This document shows, one piece after another, positions 1 to 7,491 of a DNA stretch of 27,376 bases (positions are counted from its first letter, which is position 1; each line of letters opens with the position of its first letter). A program made the position numbers and the translations under genes. The notes under the pieces were generated by a model, which was not told where the DNA came from, did not search any database, and saw nothing but the letters and a program-made list of their open reading frames with translations. Origin of the DNA: Alphaproteobacteria bacterium (GTDB lineage Bacteria > Pseudomonadota > Alphaproteobacteria > Paracaedibacterales > JAKBAR01); contig JAIESS010000017.1 in assembly GCA_019745755.1 (NCBI GenBank), forward strand, positions 1-27,376, in the 5' to 3' direction.

Positions 1-137
1 TCAGCAACAATAGTATCGCGCCCTCTTGCAAGAAGAGCTTTTGTATTGTCCCAATCACCTCGTTTTTGAGCAACCTTTAATGTATAAGGCTCAGTACCAT
101 AAAGATTTGTAAAAATACGATCAGTGGACTTAAGCAT
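1..137 (-). CDS. nuoF: NADH-quinone oxidoreductase subunit F, N-terminal part (cut by window edge)
   Basis: The gene reads leftward off the window, so only about 45 residues are visible. The N-terminus begins MLKSTDRIFTNLYG and continues with RGDWDNTKALLARGRD, the typical start of NuoF, the FMN- and NADH-binding subunit of respiratory complex I. An AGGGGA ribosome-binding site lies just upstream. Two in-frame ATGs are adjacent (140 and 137). I prefer 137, because the spacing is better and family members begin with ML. The start overlaps the 3' end of nuoE by a few bases, which indicates translational coupling. The catalytic regions lie outside the window. Confidence 0.93.
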   Translation of the reverse strand, partial: MLKSTDRIFTNLYGTEPYTLKVAQKRGDWDNTKALLARGRDTIVA

Positions 138-684
138 CATCGTCCCCTTTTCTTGGCTCAGACGCATGACGACCAACAGCAGAATAAGAGTGTGGCAAAC
201 CTTCTTTTTTACATGTATCGATTAAAGCAATCACCGATGCCTCATCAAGATCCTCAAAATAATTGTCATTGATTTGAACAACGGGCGCGTTGACACAGGC
301 ACCAAGACATTCAACCTCTTCAATGCTGAAAAGGCCGTCTTTTGTGACTTCCTTCATCCCGATTTTTAAATGTTTTGTGCATACATCACGAACACCCTCA
401 GCGCCACGGAGCCAGCATGGGGTTGTGCCGCACACTTGAATGTGATATTTGCCCACGGGTTTAAGATGGTACATGGTATAAAAGCTCGCCACCTCATGGG
501 CTTTGAGGACTGAGATACCCACAACATCGGCCACAGCGGTGAGCGCATCCATGGAAAGCCAGCCACCATTTTGGCGTTGTGCAATATCAAGCACAGGCAA
601 CAAGGCACTTTGACGCTTATCCGAAGGATACTTTGCCATGTGCTCCTCAATAAGCTTTTTATGAGCGTTTGTAAATGTAAACAT
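130..684 (-). CDS. nuoE: NADH-quinone oxidoreductase subunit E (24 kDa, 2Fe-2S)
   Basis: This 184-residue thioredoxin-fold subunit of the NADH-oxidising arm of complex I carries the N1a [2Fe-2S] cluster. The four ligands are visible as CGTTPC (C85, C90) and ECLGAC (C126, C130). The motif HEVASFYTMY before them is typical of the family. The N-terminal helical part (residues 1-65) and a short charged C-terminal tail after residue 150 are normal for alphaproteobacterial NuoE. The start overlaps the nuoD stop codon as TGATG, and the end overlaps the nuoF start, so translation is coupled along the operon. Nothing looks damaged. Confidence 0.97.
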   Translation of the reverse strand: MFTFTNAHKKLIEEHMAKYPSDKRQSALLPVLDIAQRQNGGWLSMDALTAVADVVGISVLKAHEVASFYTMYHLKPVGKYHIQVCGTTPCWLRGAEGVRDVCTKHLKIGMKEVTKDGLFSIEEVECLGACVNAPVVQINDNYFEDLDEASVIALIDTCKKEGLPHSYSAVGRHASEPRKGDDDA

Positions 685-1883
685 CAGCGATCAATTTCCC
701 CAAAAACAATGTCCATAGATCCCACAATGGCAACAATATCCGATACCATATACCCCTTGCATATCCAATCCGTTGCTTGTAAAAACGGAAACCCAGGAGC
801 CCTAATTTTACATTTATAAGGACGGTTTGAGCCATCCGCCACAAGGTAGACACCGAACTCTCCCTTAGGAGCCTCAACAGCAGTATAGACTTCACCGGCC
901 GGCACGTGAAAACCTTCTGTGTACAATTTAAAATGATGAATGAGCGCCTCCATAGAGGATTTCATATCAGCACGCTTGGGTGGCACCACTTTAGGATTGT
1001 TTGCACTAATAGGACCGTCCGGCATACGTTCGATACATTGCCTTACGAGCTTAATGGATTCACGCATTTCCGCCACACGCACAAGGTAGCGATCATAACA
1101 GTCGCCGTGAAGCCCAATGGGAATATCAAAATCCAGCTCGTCGTAAATTTCATAGGATTGGGACTTGCGAAGATCCCATGGCACACCGCTAGCACGTAGC
1201 ATAGGGCCTGTAAACCCCCATTCAATGGCCTGGTCCTTAGTAACATTGCCAACATCTACGGTACGCTGTTTGAAAATACGATTGTGTGTGACGACAGCTT
1301 CCATATCATCCACAATCTGAAGAAAGGGATCACAAAACACCATAATATCCTCGAGTAAGCCATCCGGTAAATCCTGATGCACACCACCCGGTCTAAAATA
1401 GGCCGCATGAAGGCGAGCCCCACAGACACGCTCATAAAATTCCATGATTTTTTCGCGCTCTTCAAAGGCCCAAAGAAAAGGCGTGAGGCCGCCTACGTCA
1501 ATAATAAAGGTTGTAATATTAAGAAGATGGTTAGCCACACGCGTCAATTCAGAAAACAGCACCCGAATATAGCTCGCTCGTTTTGGCACCTCAAGAGCGA
1601 GGAGCTTTTCAATAGCCATTACAAAAGCGTGTTCCTGATTCATGGGCGACACATAGTCAAGGCGATCAAAGTAAGGAATGGCCTGTAAATAGGTTTTATG
1701 CTCGATGAGCTTTTCCGTACCGCGGTGCAAAAATCCAATATGAGGATCGGCGCGTTCAACAATCTCACCATCAAGGTCAAGAACAAGGCGAAGGACACCG
1801 TGGGTCGCTGGATGTTGCGGCCCAAAATTAAGGGTATAACCGTGCTTGTTGCTCATATGTTGATTTTTATCCAGGCCCGTCAT
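684..1883 (-). CDS. nuoD: NADH-quinone oxidoreductase subunit D (49 kDa)
   Basis: This 399-residue subunit forms the quinone-binding peripheral arm of complex I together with NuoB and NuoC. The diagnostic N-terminal motif GPQHPATHGVLRLVLDLDGE is present, followed by HIGFLHRGTEK, and the protein ends with the family-typical DIVFGEIDR. It is separate from NuoC, unlike the fused NuoCD of enterobacteria. The start overlaps the nuoC stop as ATGA and uses a GGGAG-like ribosome-binding site inside the nuoC end. A second ATG ten codons in (MSNKHGYTLNFG) is a possible alternative start, but the overlapping ATG fits the operon pattern better. Confidence 0.97.
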   Translation of the reverse strand: MTGLDKNQHMSNKHGYTLNFGPQHPATHGVLRLVLDLDGEIVERADPHIGFLHRGTEKLIEHKTYLQAIPYFDRLDYVSPMNQEHAFVMAIEKLLALEVPKRASYIRVLFSELTRVANHLLNITTFIIDVGGLTPFLWAFEEREKIMEFYERVCGARLHAAYFRPGGVHQDLPDGLLEDIMVFCDPFLQIVDDMEAVVTHNRIFKQRTVDVGNVTKDQAIEWGFTGPMLRASGVPWDLRKSQSYEIYDELDFDIPIGLHGDCYDRYLVRVAEMRESIKLVRQCIERMPDGPISANNPKVVPPKRADMKSSMEALIHHFKLYTEGFHVPAGEVYTAVEAPKGEFGVYLVADGSNRPYKCKIRAPGFPFLQATDWICKGYMVSDIVAIVGSMDIVFGEIDR

Positions 1884-2551
1884 GCATCCACTCCCTTCAA
1901 AGCCTTTTCATCGCCTGGCAAAAGAGTGTGCGCGACATCATCTTCCAAAGGAAATGTATACCCCTCAAGGGCACCTTGAAGCATGCCTTCCCAGGGACTC
2001 ATCGTATCAAAAGTGCGAAACGCTTGGGGTAAGACAACGGGTTCATACAGGACTTTTTTGATGGTATCGTCATAACGGACCTCCACATACCCTGTGAGAG
2101 GAAAATCCTTGCGCAAGGGGAACCCGTCAAAATTATAATCGGTCAGAATACGACGAAGATCTGGATGTCCCTGGAAAACAATGCCGTATAAATCAAAAAC
2201 TTCTCGCTCGTACCATCCCGCAGCCTGAAATACCGATGTAATAGACGGCACAACCTCACCATCATTCACAAGTACTTTCATACGCAACCGTTTATTATAA
2301 TTCATACTCAAAAAATGATAGACCATCTCAAACCGCTTAGGACGACTTGGATAATCCACGGCTGTCATATCTATCAATTGGCTAAAAGAACAATCCTGAT
2401 GATCACGCAAAAAAGTAACACAGCGTACAAGTTGGCTCAATGAGTCAAGCGTGACTGTGAATTCATCGTGTTGAAATGAACAGGTGGAGCACGCTTCCTT
2501 TAAAAGGTCTGTGACACGCACATAAAACTGTTGATCTTTTTCGTTCATCAT
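1880..2551 (-). CDS. nuoC: NADH-quinone oxidoreductase subunit C (30 kDa)
   Basis: This 223-residue peripheral-arm subunit of complex I helps dock NuoD onto the membrane part. The family signature is clear: WYEREVFDLYGI at about residues 112-123, then GHPDLRRILTDYNFDGFPLR and KDFPLTGYVEVRYD. The start (ATGATG, MMNEK) lies six bases after the nuoB stop, and a CGAGGT stretch inside the nuoB 3' end can act as ribosome-binding site. The C-terminal 40 residues are variable, as usual for this family. The end overlaps nuoD by four bases. Confidence 0.96.
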   Translation of the reverse strand: MMNEKDQQFYVRVTDLLKEACSTCSFQHDEFTVTLDSLSQLVRCVTFLRDHQDCSFSQLIDMTAVDYPSRPKRFEMVYHFLSMNYNKRLRMKVLVNDGEVVPSITSVFQAAGWYEREVFDLYGIVFQGHPDLRRILTDYNFDGFPLRKDFPLTGYVEVRYDDTIKKVLYEPVVLPQAFRTFDTMSPWEGMLQGALEGYTFPLEDDVAHTLLPGDEKALKGVDA

Positions 2552-2557
2552 GAATGG

Positions 2558-3061
2558 CTACCTCGAAAACACTGTTTTTTTCTGGATTTTATTTTTGAGG
2601 AGCAAAATACCGTATAAAAGAGCCTCTGCTGTTGGCGGACATCCTGGCACATACACATCAACGGGAATAATACGGTCGCATCCCCGCACGACAGAATAAG
2701 AATAGTGGTAATATCCCCCCCCATTGGCGCAACTCCCCATGGAAATAACATAGCGAGGCTCCGGCATTTGGTCATAGACTTTACGCAGGGCTGGTGCCAT
2801 TTTATTGGTCAAGGTCCCTGCTACAATCATGACATCGGATTGGCGAGGACTGGGACGAAAAAACGTTCCAAAACGGTCCAAATCATAGCGACTCGCCGCC
2901 GTATGCATCATCTCCACAGCGCAGCACGCAAGACCAAATGTCATAGGCCATAAGGAATTACTCTGGGCCCAAGCTGACAATTTATCTAAATTTGTCAGCA
3001 CATACCCACGGTCATTAAATTGTTCCTCCATACTGTCCGGAAGGGGGGTAGACGTTGCCAT
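2558..3061 (-). CDS. nuoB: NADH-quinone oxidoreductase subunit B (PSST, 4Fe-4S N2)
   Basis: This 167-residue subunit binds the terminal iron-sulfur cluster N2, which passes electrons to ubiquinone. All four ligand cysteines are visible: the adjacent pair in FGLACCAVEMM (C46, C47), GSCANGGGYY (C111) and VPGCPPTAEALL (C141). It is the first gene of this nuo block. Normally nuoA lies immediately upstream, but the 142 bp before nuoB hold no such gene. The ribosome-binding site before the ATG is weak (AAGG about 13 bases away). Confidence 0.96.
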   Translation of the reverse strand: MATSTPLPDSMEEQFNDRGYVLTNLDKLSAWAQSNSLWPMTFGLACCAVEMMHTAASRYDLDRFGTFFRPSPRQSDVMIVAGTLTNKMAPALRKVYDQMPEPRYVISMGSCANGGGYYHYSYSVVRGCDRIIPVDVYVPGCPPTAEALLYGILLLKNKIQKKTVFSR

Positions 3062-3123
3062 TGCTATGTTTTTAACCTTATTCTCTCTTTTGTTCTCCTA
3101 ATTTAGCACAGAAAAGTCCTAAA

Positions 3124-3152
3124 ATTTCATTAAAGAATCAGGTTTTTTTCAA
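3124..3152 (-). promoter_or_regulatory. Candidate promoter of the nuoBCDEF operon
   Basis: Read on the minus strand, TTGAAA (3152-3147) is followed after 17 bases by TGAAAT (3129-3124), a reasonable sigma70-like pair. It lies in the only gap upstream of nuoB. The 3062-3203 gap contains nothing else convincing: no nuoA, no tRNA, and no clear terminator for the gene at 3204. Confidence 0.35.
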
Positions 3153-3203
3153 AAAAGAAAGAATTTTTCACGCGTATTTTTGTGGACTGAAAAACACCCA
3201 GGA

Positions 3204-3560
3204 TTAACCTCTTCCACATAGTTTTTCACACGGGATTCCATCCTTATCCCTGTCAAGATCGTGATTGCCGCACACAAAACAGTGGTGTTTCGCCTCCTCA
3301 CAGGAGGCCATCTCATAGCATCTTTTTTTGGGATAGCAGGAATACGATGGTGATGATGCGTCATTGGCCGGGGTATTCTTTTCACTGGGCTCATTTGAGG
3401 GTGTTTTTTGTGGCGTTTTCGGCGTTGGAAGCGCTTCATGCGATTCACTCTTCTCATTTTTGAGAGGAGTATCATTGGATACAGCCTTTTCAGAGGCCTC
3501 TATGACAGAAGCATGAAAGGAGAATATAAGAAGCGTCATCACAAAAAACAATCGCATCAT
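3204..3560 (-). CDS. Exported Excalibur (calcium-binding) domain protein
   Basis: The protein has about 118 residues. The signal peptide is MMRLFFVMTLLIFSFHASVIEAS, then a Ser/Pro/Glu-rich linker of about 50 residues, then a C-terminal Excalibur domain with CEEA, LDRDKDGIPCE and a final LC. The DxDxDG loop resembles an EF-hand calcium loop, and seven cysteines suggest disulfides in the periplasm or outside the cell. The start is set by a GAGGAG ribosome-binding site (3573-3568) seven bases before ATG 3560; an upstream in-frame TTG would place the ribosome-binding site inside the gene. A TATGAT -10-like element lies at 3586-3581. In other bacteria the domain often accompanies secreted nucleases, but none is fused here. 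The target of the protein is unknown. Confidence 0.8.
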   Translation of the reverse strand: MMRLFFVMTLLIFSFHASVIEASEKAVSNDTPLKNEKSESHEALPTPKTPQKTPSNEPSEKNTPANDASSPSYSCYPKKRCYEMASCEEAKHHCFVCGNHDLDRDKDGIPCEKLCGRG

Positions 3561-3688
3561 AACACATCTCCTCAAAAATGATCATACCTACTGAAAGGTT
3601 AAGTAGCGCAAAAAACTATTTTTTCAAGTTGTATGTGGGTTGTTTTCCTAAAAAAAATGACAATATGATCTAGGGTTTTCAGAGAAAG

Positions 3689-4696
3689 TTAGCCCCATAC
3701 TTTTGCGGAGGAAGAATCATAAAAATATAATCCATTTTCTCTTCCACTATTCATCTCCTTTAAAAGAGAGATAATCTTTTGATTCTCTTCAAGTTTTTCG
3801 TCTCCAAAGAGCCCCACATACAAATCTTTATTGTTATTCAAAAGCTTTATAAGATGTTGATCATTCTCCTTAAAAGCGAACCCAAAAATGAACAAGCAGG
3901 ATTTTATTGATTGTAAACTCCTATAACATCTTGATAAATAACCATGATGCATAATTTGTTCAAGTTTGTCCTCTGATCGTCCTCCAGAAACAAAAATAGG
4001 GTATTCTTTTTTTCGGAGATACGATGAAATTTGCTCTTTTAGAGGAATATTTGTTCTGTTAAAAGTAAGTTTTTTTGCTTTTGCACCATTATCTAATATG
4101 TGCATAGCACCATGAAGATACAGAAGGTTTGCTTTTATATCATCCCCCAGTTGCCATTCCACAAAATCCTGATTATTATCTGATCGGTTTCCAAAGCCAT
4201 CATTAAACTTAGTTGGAAGTGTTTTGGAATTATTAATTACCCAACATAACAACAAATCGTAATTTATTGTGTAAATCCCTTCAAAATTGCCAAGAAAATC
4301 CTCACAATTTTTGTATTTCGTATCTTCTATTGTACTTGGCAAATCCGGGTGAGTTTTGGAAATGGTTTCTAATAAAATACGCATTAGAAGACGAATATCT
4401 TTTTTAATTTCTTTGTCATCGTATCCGTACTTTTTTATATATGTTTGGCTGGTGTGTAGCTCCTTAATAATTCCCTCTAAATCGTTCTTATGACGTTTAG
4501 AAAGAAATTTCTTAGCTGTAGCTGAAAGTTCCGGATAGGATGCTGATTTTTTAGCTTCTTTAAATAACTCTTGATACGAAAATTTATTGGATACGGCTCT
4601 ACTGAATCCATTGCCAAGAAAAATGTACGGTTTCTTATCCTTATTATCTTTCTTGGCTTTTTCTATGGCTTGTGAGAACGTTAGAAGCTCTGTCAT
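3689..4696 (-). CDS. DUF4917 family SIR2-like protein
   Basis: This protein of about 335 residues has the DUF4917 layout. The nucleotide-binding loop FLGNGFSRA follows the first strand (about residues 27-34). TINYD (144-148) and LYLHGAMH (193-200) resemble the Asn/Asp and catalytic His motifs of SIR2-fold NAD-using enzymes. FVSGGRSEDK (236-245) and FIFGFAFKENDQH (270-282) are the conserved C-terminal parts. There is no signal peptide, so it acts in the cytosol. It starts about 25 bp after mlaA on the same strand and may share its transcript. An in-frame TTG at 4699 is an alternative start, since GAGGA lies 7 bases before it and 10 before the ATG. The gene is visibly AT-richer than its neighbours, which suggests transfer. 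An NAD-consuming defence role is inference only. Confidence 0.75.
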   Translation of the reverse strand: MTELLTFSQAIEKAKKDNKDKKPYIFLGNGFSRAVSNKFSYQELFKEAKKSASYPELSATAKKFLSKRHKNDLEGIIKELHTSQTYIKKYGYDDKEIKKDIRLLMRILLETISKTHPDLPSTIEDTKYKNCEDFLGNFEGIYTINYDLLLCWVINNSKTLPTKFNDGFGNRSDNNQDFVEWQLGDDIKANLLYLHGAMHILDNGAKAKKLTFNRTNIPLKEQISSYLRKKEYPIFVSGGRSEDKLEQIMHHGYLSRCYRSLQSIKSCLFIFGFAFKENDQHLIKLLNNNKDLYVGLFGDEKLEENQKIISLLKEMNSGRENGLYFYDSSSAKVWG

Positions 4697-4720
4697 CAAA
4701 CCAACTTCCTCTTTCCCCTT

Positions 4721-5551
4721 CTAACCCGTCATAATTTTTGCCCTGTCTTTTTGAATTTTGTCTTGGGCGGCTTGGATATCTTGACCGTGGAGGCTGCGTA
4801 TAGCGAGATAATAGTCGAGGGATTCTTTTTCTAAATCATCCAACTTTTTAATGTAGTTCGCACGGGTATTCACAAACTCAAGAGCTTGTTTACCCACATA
4901 CCAATGCCACCATTGATGATGTTTGTTGCGGCGGTTATAGACTTTTTTATTATGCGTTGTAAGGTACAAAGGGTGGCCAAAATAATCAGCGCCAAAGCCG
5001 ATGGTTCCTCTAAATGTTGATGGACCAAAGAGTGGCAGCATAACATAAGGCCCCGCCTCCACACCCCATGAACCAAGGGTATCGCCAAAGCCAGTGTCCT
5101 CTTTCTCAAGGCCAAACTCAGCCGCTGCATCAAAAATACCAAGGACGCCCATAGTGGAATTGATAATAAAACGAAAGAAACTCTTTCCCGCATTTTCCAT
5201 GCGCCCTTGAAGAATAAAATTGGCAAAATTAATGGGAAACCACAGATTGCTCATAGCATTTGTGACACAATCGCGAATAGGTTTAGGCGTTACGTCATCG
5301 TACACTTGGGCCACAGGACGAAGAACAGCACCATCAACACGCTGATTCACACCAAAGATAAAACGGTTGAGGGGTTCCAACGGATCTTTGACTTCTCCTG
5401 GGGCAAGTGTTTCGTCATCATCCCCATTATCAAAAGGTTTTGTTTGCTCCGCCTGCTTATCCATGGCCTCAGGGCTCATAGATGCAGAAAAAACAGGAGA
5501 AAAATGAGATAAAATTCCTACCGTTAAGAAAAGTGACAGAGTGGATTTCAT
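4721..5551 (-). CDS. mlaA: MlaA/VacJ family outer-membrane lipid-asymmetry protein
   Basis: The protein has 276 residues. MlaA removes misplaced phospholipids from the outer leaflet of the outer membrane and passes them to the Mla system. Family motifs run in order: DPLEPLNRFIFGVNQ (57-71), LRPVAQVYDDVTPKPIRD, a NL..P..FAN.ILQG stretch, FIINSTMGVLGIFD, then TGFGDTLGSWGVEAGPYVML and LPLFGPSTFRG. The N-terminus is a signal peptide without the lipobox cysteine found in the E. coli lipoprotein, so a soluble or differently anchored form is likely. No other mla genes are in the window. The C-terminal 60 residues are charged and helical. Confidence 0.93.
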   Translation of the reverse strand: MKSTLSLFLTVGILSHFSPVFSASMSPEAMDKQAEQTKPFDNGDDDETLAPGEVKDPLEPLNRFIFGVNQRVDGAVLRPVAQVYDDVTPKPIRDCVTNAMSNLWFPINFANFILQGRMENAGKSFFRFIINSTMGVLGIFDAAAEFGLEKEDTGFGDTLGSWGVEAGPYVMLPLFGPSTFRGTIGFGADYFGHPLYLTTHNKKVYNRRNKHHQWWHWYVGKQALEFVNTRANYIKKLDDLEKESLDYYLAIRSLHGQDIQAAQDKIQKDRAKIMTG

Positions 5552-5603
5552 AGTTGTATCATGTGTTCAAAAATATCTGCCTCTATTCTAACAACAAATT
5601 GTC

Positions 5604-5618
5604 TTAAAAATTCATTAA
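5604..5618 (-). promoter_or_regulatory. TTAA-N7-TTAA box upstream of mlaA (CtrA-like)
   Basis: A perfect TTAA-N7-TTAA lies 52 bp before the mlaA start. On the minus strand TAGAAT follows it as a possible -10. The surroundings are very AT-rich, so chance is more likely here than for the box at 5667. Confidence 0.35.
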
Positions 5619-5666
5619 AAATAATTTTTTGATTTTAGGAAATTTTTTCCTTCTTTTTTTGGAATG

Positions 5667-5681
5667 TTAACTTTCTGTTAA
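5667..5681 (+). promoter_or_regulatory. CtrA-like box and promoter of the type I secretion operon
   Basis: The sequence GTTAACTTTCTGTTAAG contains TTAA, seven bases, TTAA, which is the CtrA binding pattern of alphaproteobacteria. It sits 49 bp before the first ABC gene, and CATAAT at 5693-5698 follows as a good -10. The core is nearly the same as the box at 11213. Confidence 0.55.
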
Positions 5682-5730
5682 GAATCTCTTCCCATAATAA
5701 CAGAAGAATAGAACAGGTAGGCGTTATTTT

Positions 5731-7491
5731 ATGAGCACAATAGCAGCTTTAGGGATTCAAGATAAAACGAAATCAGCCACATCAGGTGCGCGATCAAATA
5801 CCCACGGAGCTCATGAGGCTTTTTCGGACACTGCTAGCCAACAAGAAAAGCCAGGATCATCCATTATGCAGCCATGGAAGCGCATGGATGTTGTACTGAG
5901 TACAATTTGTCTCAATATATTTGCGGTCATTTTACCCGTGATGATTCTTCAAATCTATGACCGTATCATTCCAAACCACGCCCTTGGCACATTATCCATC
6001 CTTGCTGTTGGTGTTTCCATTGCTGTTGTTCTTGAATGTATTTTACGTATTGCAAGAAGTTATATCCTGAGCTGGATTGGTCAACAATTTGACTATAGTA
6101 CCTCTGTTTCTGTTTTCTCACGACTCATGAAAACGGATCTTTACTCTCTCAATCGCATGGGTGTCGGTGAGCATATTGAAAATATGGAAAGCCTTGGCAC
6201 CTTAAAAGAATTTCTTGCAGGGCAAAGCTTTTTGATTTTTCTCGACCTTCCCTTCCTTTTATTTTTCCTTGCCCTCATTGATTATTTTGGTGGACGTTCC
6301 ATTACTATCGCATCCGTTGTCATACTTATTTTCTTCGCCATTTCAGCACTTTATCTTGGCCATAAACTTCATGAAACCCTTGTCGAACGACAAAACATTG
6401 GTGATCGTAAATACAGCTTTCTTATTGAAATGCTCAATAATTACCACACCGTTAAATCCCTTGGCATAGAATCTCTTTTTCTAAGACGCTTTGAGCGTAT
6501 TCAGCTTCAATCATCTTTTATTGAATATAAAATTAATCTTCATAGCAGTGAAGCAAGAGATCTTGGGTCTATGTTTTCAAGTATTCTTTTCGGTGCAATT
6601 ATTTATGTCGCTGGCAATGAGGTTATTCATAACACTATTTCTCCTGGTGCCATGGCGGCATGTCTTTTTTTAAGTAATCGTGTGATTCAACCCTTGCAGC
6701 AAGGTCTTTCTGTCTGGACGCGGTTTCAATATTTCAAAATCGCTCAAAAGCGCTTTGATGCAGTGTTTAAACTTCCTATGGAAACGGATAGGGGTAGCAA
6801 AATAACATTAGAAGGCAGCATCACCTTTAAAAATATATGTTTTAATTATGAGAATACAGATCACATTCTTTTCAAAAACCTCAACCTGCATATTAAAAAA
6901 GGGGAATTTATCAGTATTATTGGAAAGAGCGGTGCGGGTAAAACAACATTGTCCCAACTTATGTTGAGCAATATTTATCCAACATCAGGGGAAATCCTCA
7001 TGGATGGCACCCCCTTAAGCACCATTAATATTCCTCATTTTCGCAAACAAATCGCCTATCTTGCGCCAAAGGGAGAAATTTTTAATGGCACCGTCATGGA
7101 TAATCTCACCTTTTTTTCACGACATACCAACGTTCATCATGTCAAGGAACTGTCTCGTCAAGTGGGGCTTGATCGTTGGGTAAGTCAGCTTCCTTACGGC
7201 TATGATTCTATCATTGGGAACAACCTTGATAATGATCTTCCTCTTGGCGTTCAACAACGCTTGTGTTTTGTGAGAGCTCTTCTTCTAGCACCTCGTATTC
7301 TTATACTTGATGAAGCAAATACGAACATGGATGTGGAGGGAGACACAGAACTCTTGAAAGTCCTGGATCGCATTAAAAGGAATATGACAATTATCTTCAT
7401 CACCCACAGACCCAGTATTGCGCGTATGGCGGATCGTATATTTGAGGTGAAGGATCAAACGATTATCGAAAGAAATGCGTATGAGCTATAA
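5731..7491 (+). CDS. Type I secretion ABC transporter subunit 1 (degenerate signature motif)
   Basis: The protein has 586 residues. A Ser/Thr-rich cytosolic extension (1-48) precedes a six-helix membrane domain (about 50-340) of the PrtD/HlyB exporter type, with LPVMILQIYDRIIPN as family marker. The ATPase domain follows from about 365. Walker A is GKSGAGKTT (about 398-406), Walker B is ILILDEANTNMD with D527 and E528, and the switch His is in THRPS (H559). The signature motif LSGGQ is replaced by LPLGV (503-507), and the Q-loop reads YLAPKGEIF with no Gln at the usual position. It is first in an operon with a second ABC subunit, overlapping it by 17 bases, and a HlyD adaptor. It most likely pairs with the second subunit as a heterodimer. 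The secreted substrate is unknown. Confidence 0.88.
   Translation: MSTIAALGIQDKTKSATSGARSNTHGAHEAFSDTASQQEKPGSSIMQPWKRMDVVLSTICLNIFAVILPVMILQIYDRIIPNHALGTLSILAVGVSIAVVLECILRIARSYILSWIGQQFDYSTSVSVFSRLMKTDLYSLNRMGVGEHIENMESLGTLKEFLAGQSFLIFLDLPFLLFFLALIDYFGGRSITIASVVILIFFAISALYLGHKLHETLVERQNIGDRKYSFLIEMLNNYHTVKSLGIESLFLRRFERIQLQSSFIEYKINLHSSEARDLGSMFSSILFGAIIYVAGNEVIHNTISPGAMAACLFLSNRVIQPLQQGLSVWTRFQYFKIAQKRFDAVFKLPMETDRGSKITLEGSITFKNICFNYENTDHILFKNLNLHIKKGEFISIIGKSGAGKTTLSQLMLSNIYPTSGEILMDGTPLSTINIPHFRKQIAYLAPKGEIFNGTVMDNLTFFSRHTNVHHVKELSRQVGLDRWVSQLPYGYDSIIGNNLDNDLPLGVQQRLCFVRALLLAPRILILDEANTNMDVEGDTELLKVLDRIKRNMTIIFITHRPSIARMADRIFEVKDQTIIERNAYEL

Noticed and set aside
3588..3602. A further CtrA-like box before the Excalibur gene
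   Set aside because: Only the first half (TTAACC) fits; the second half reads GTAG, and the distance to the start is only 27 bp.
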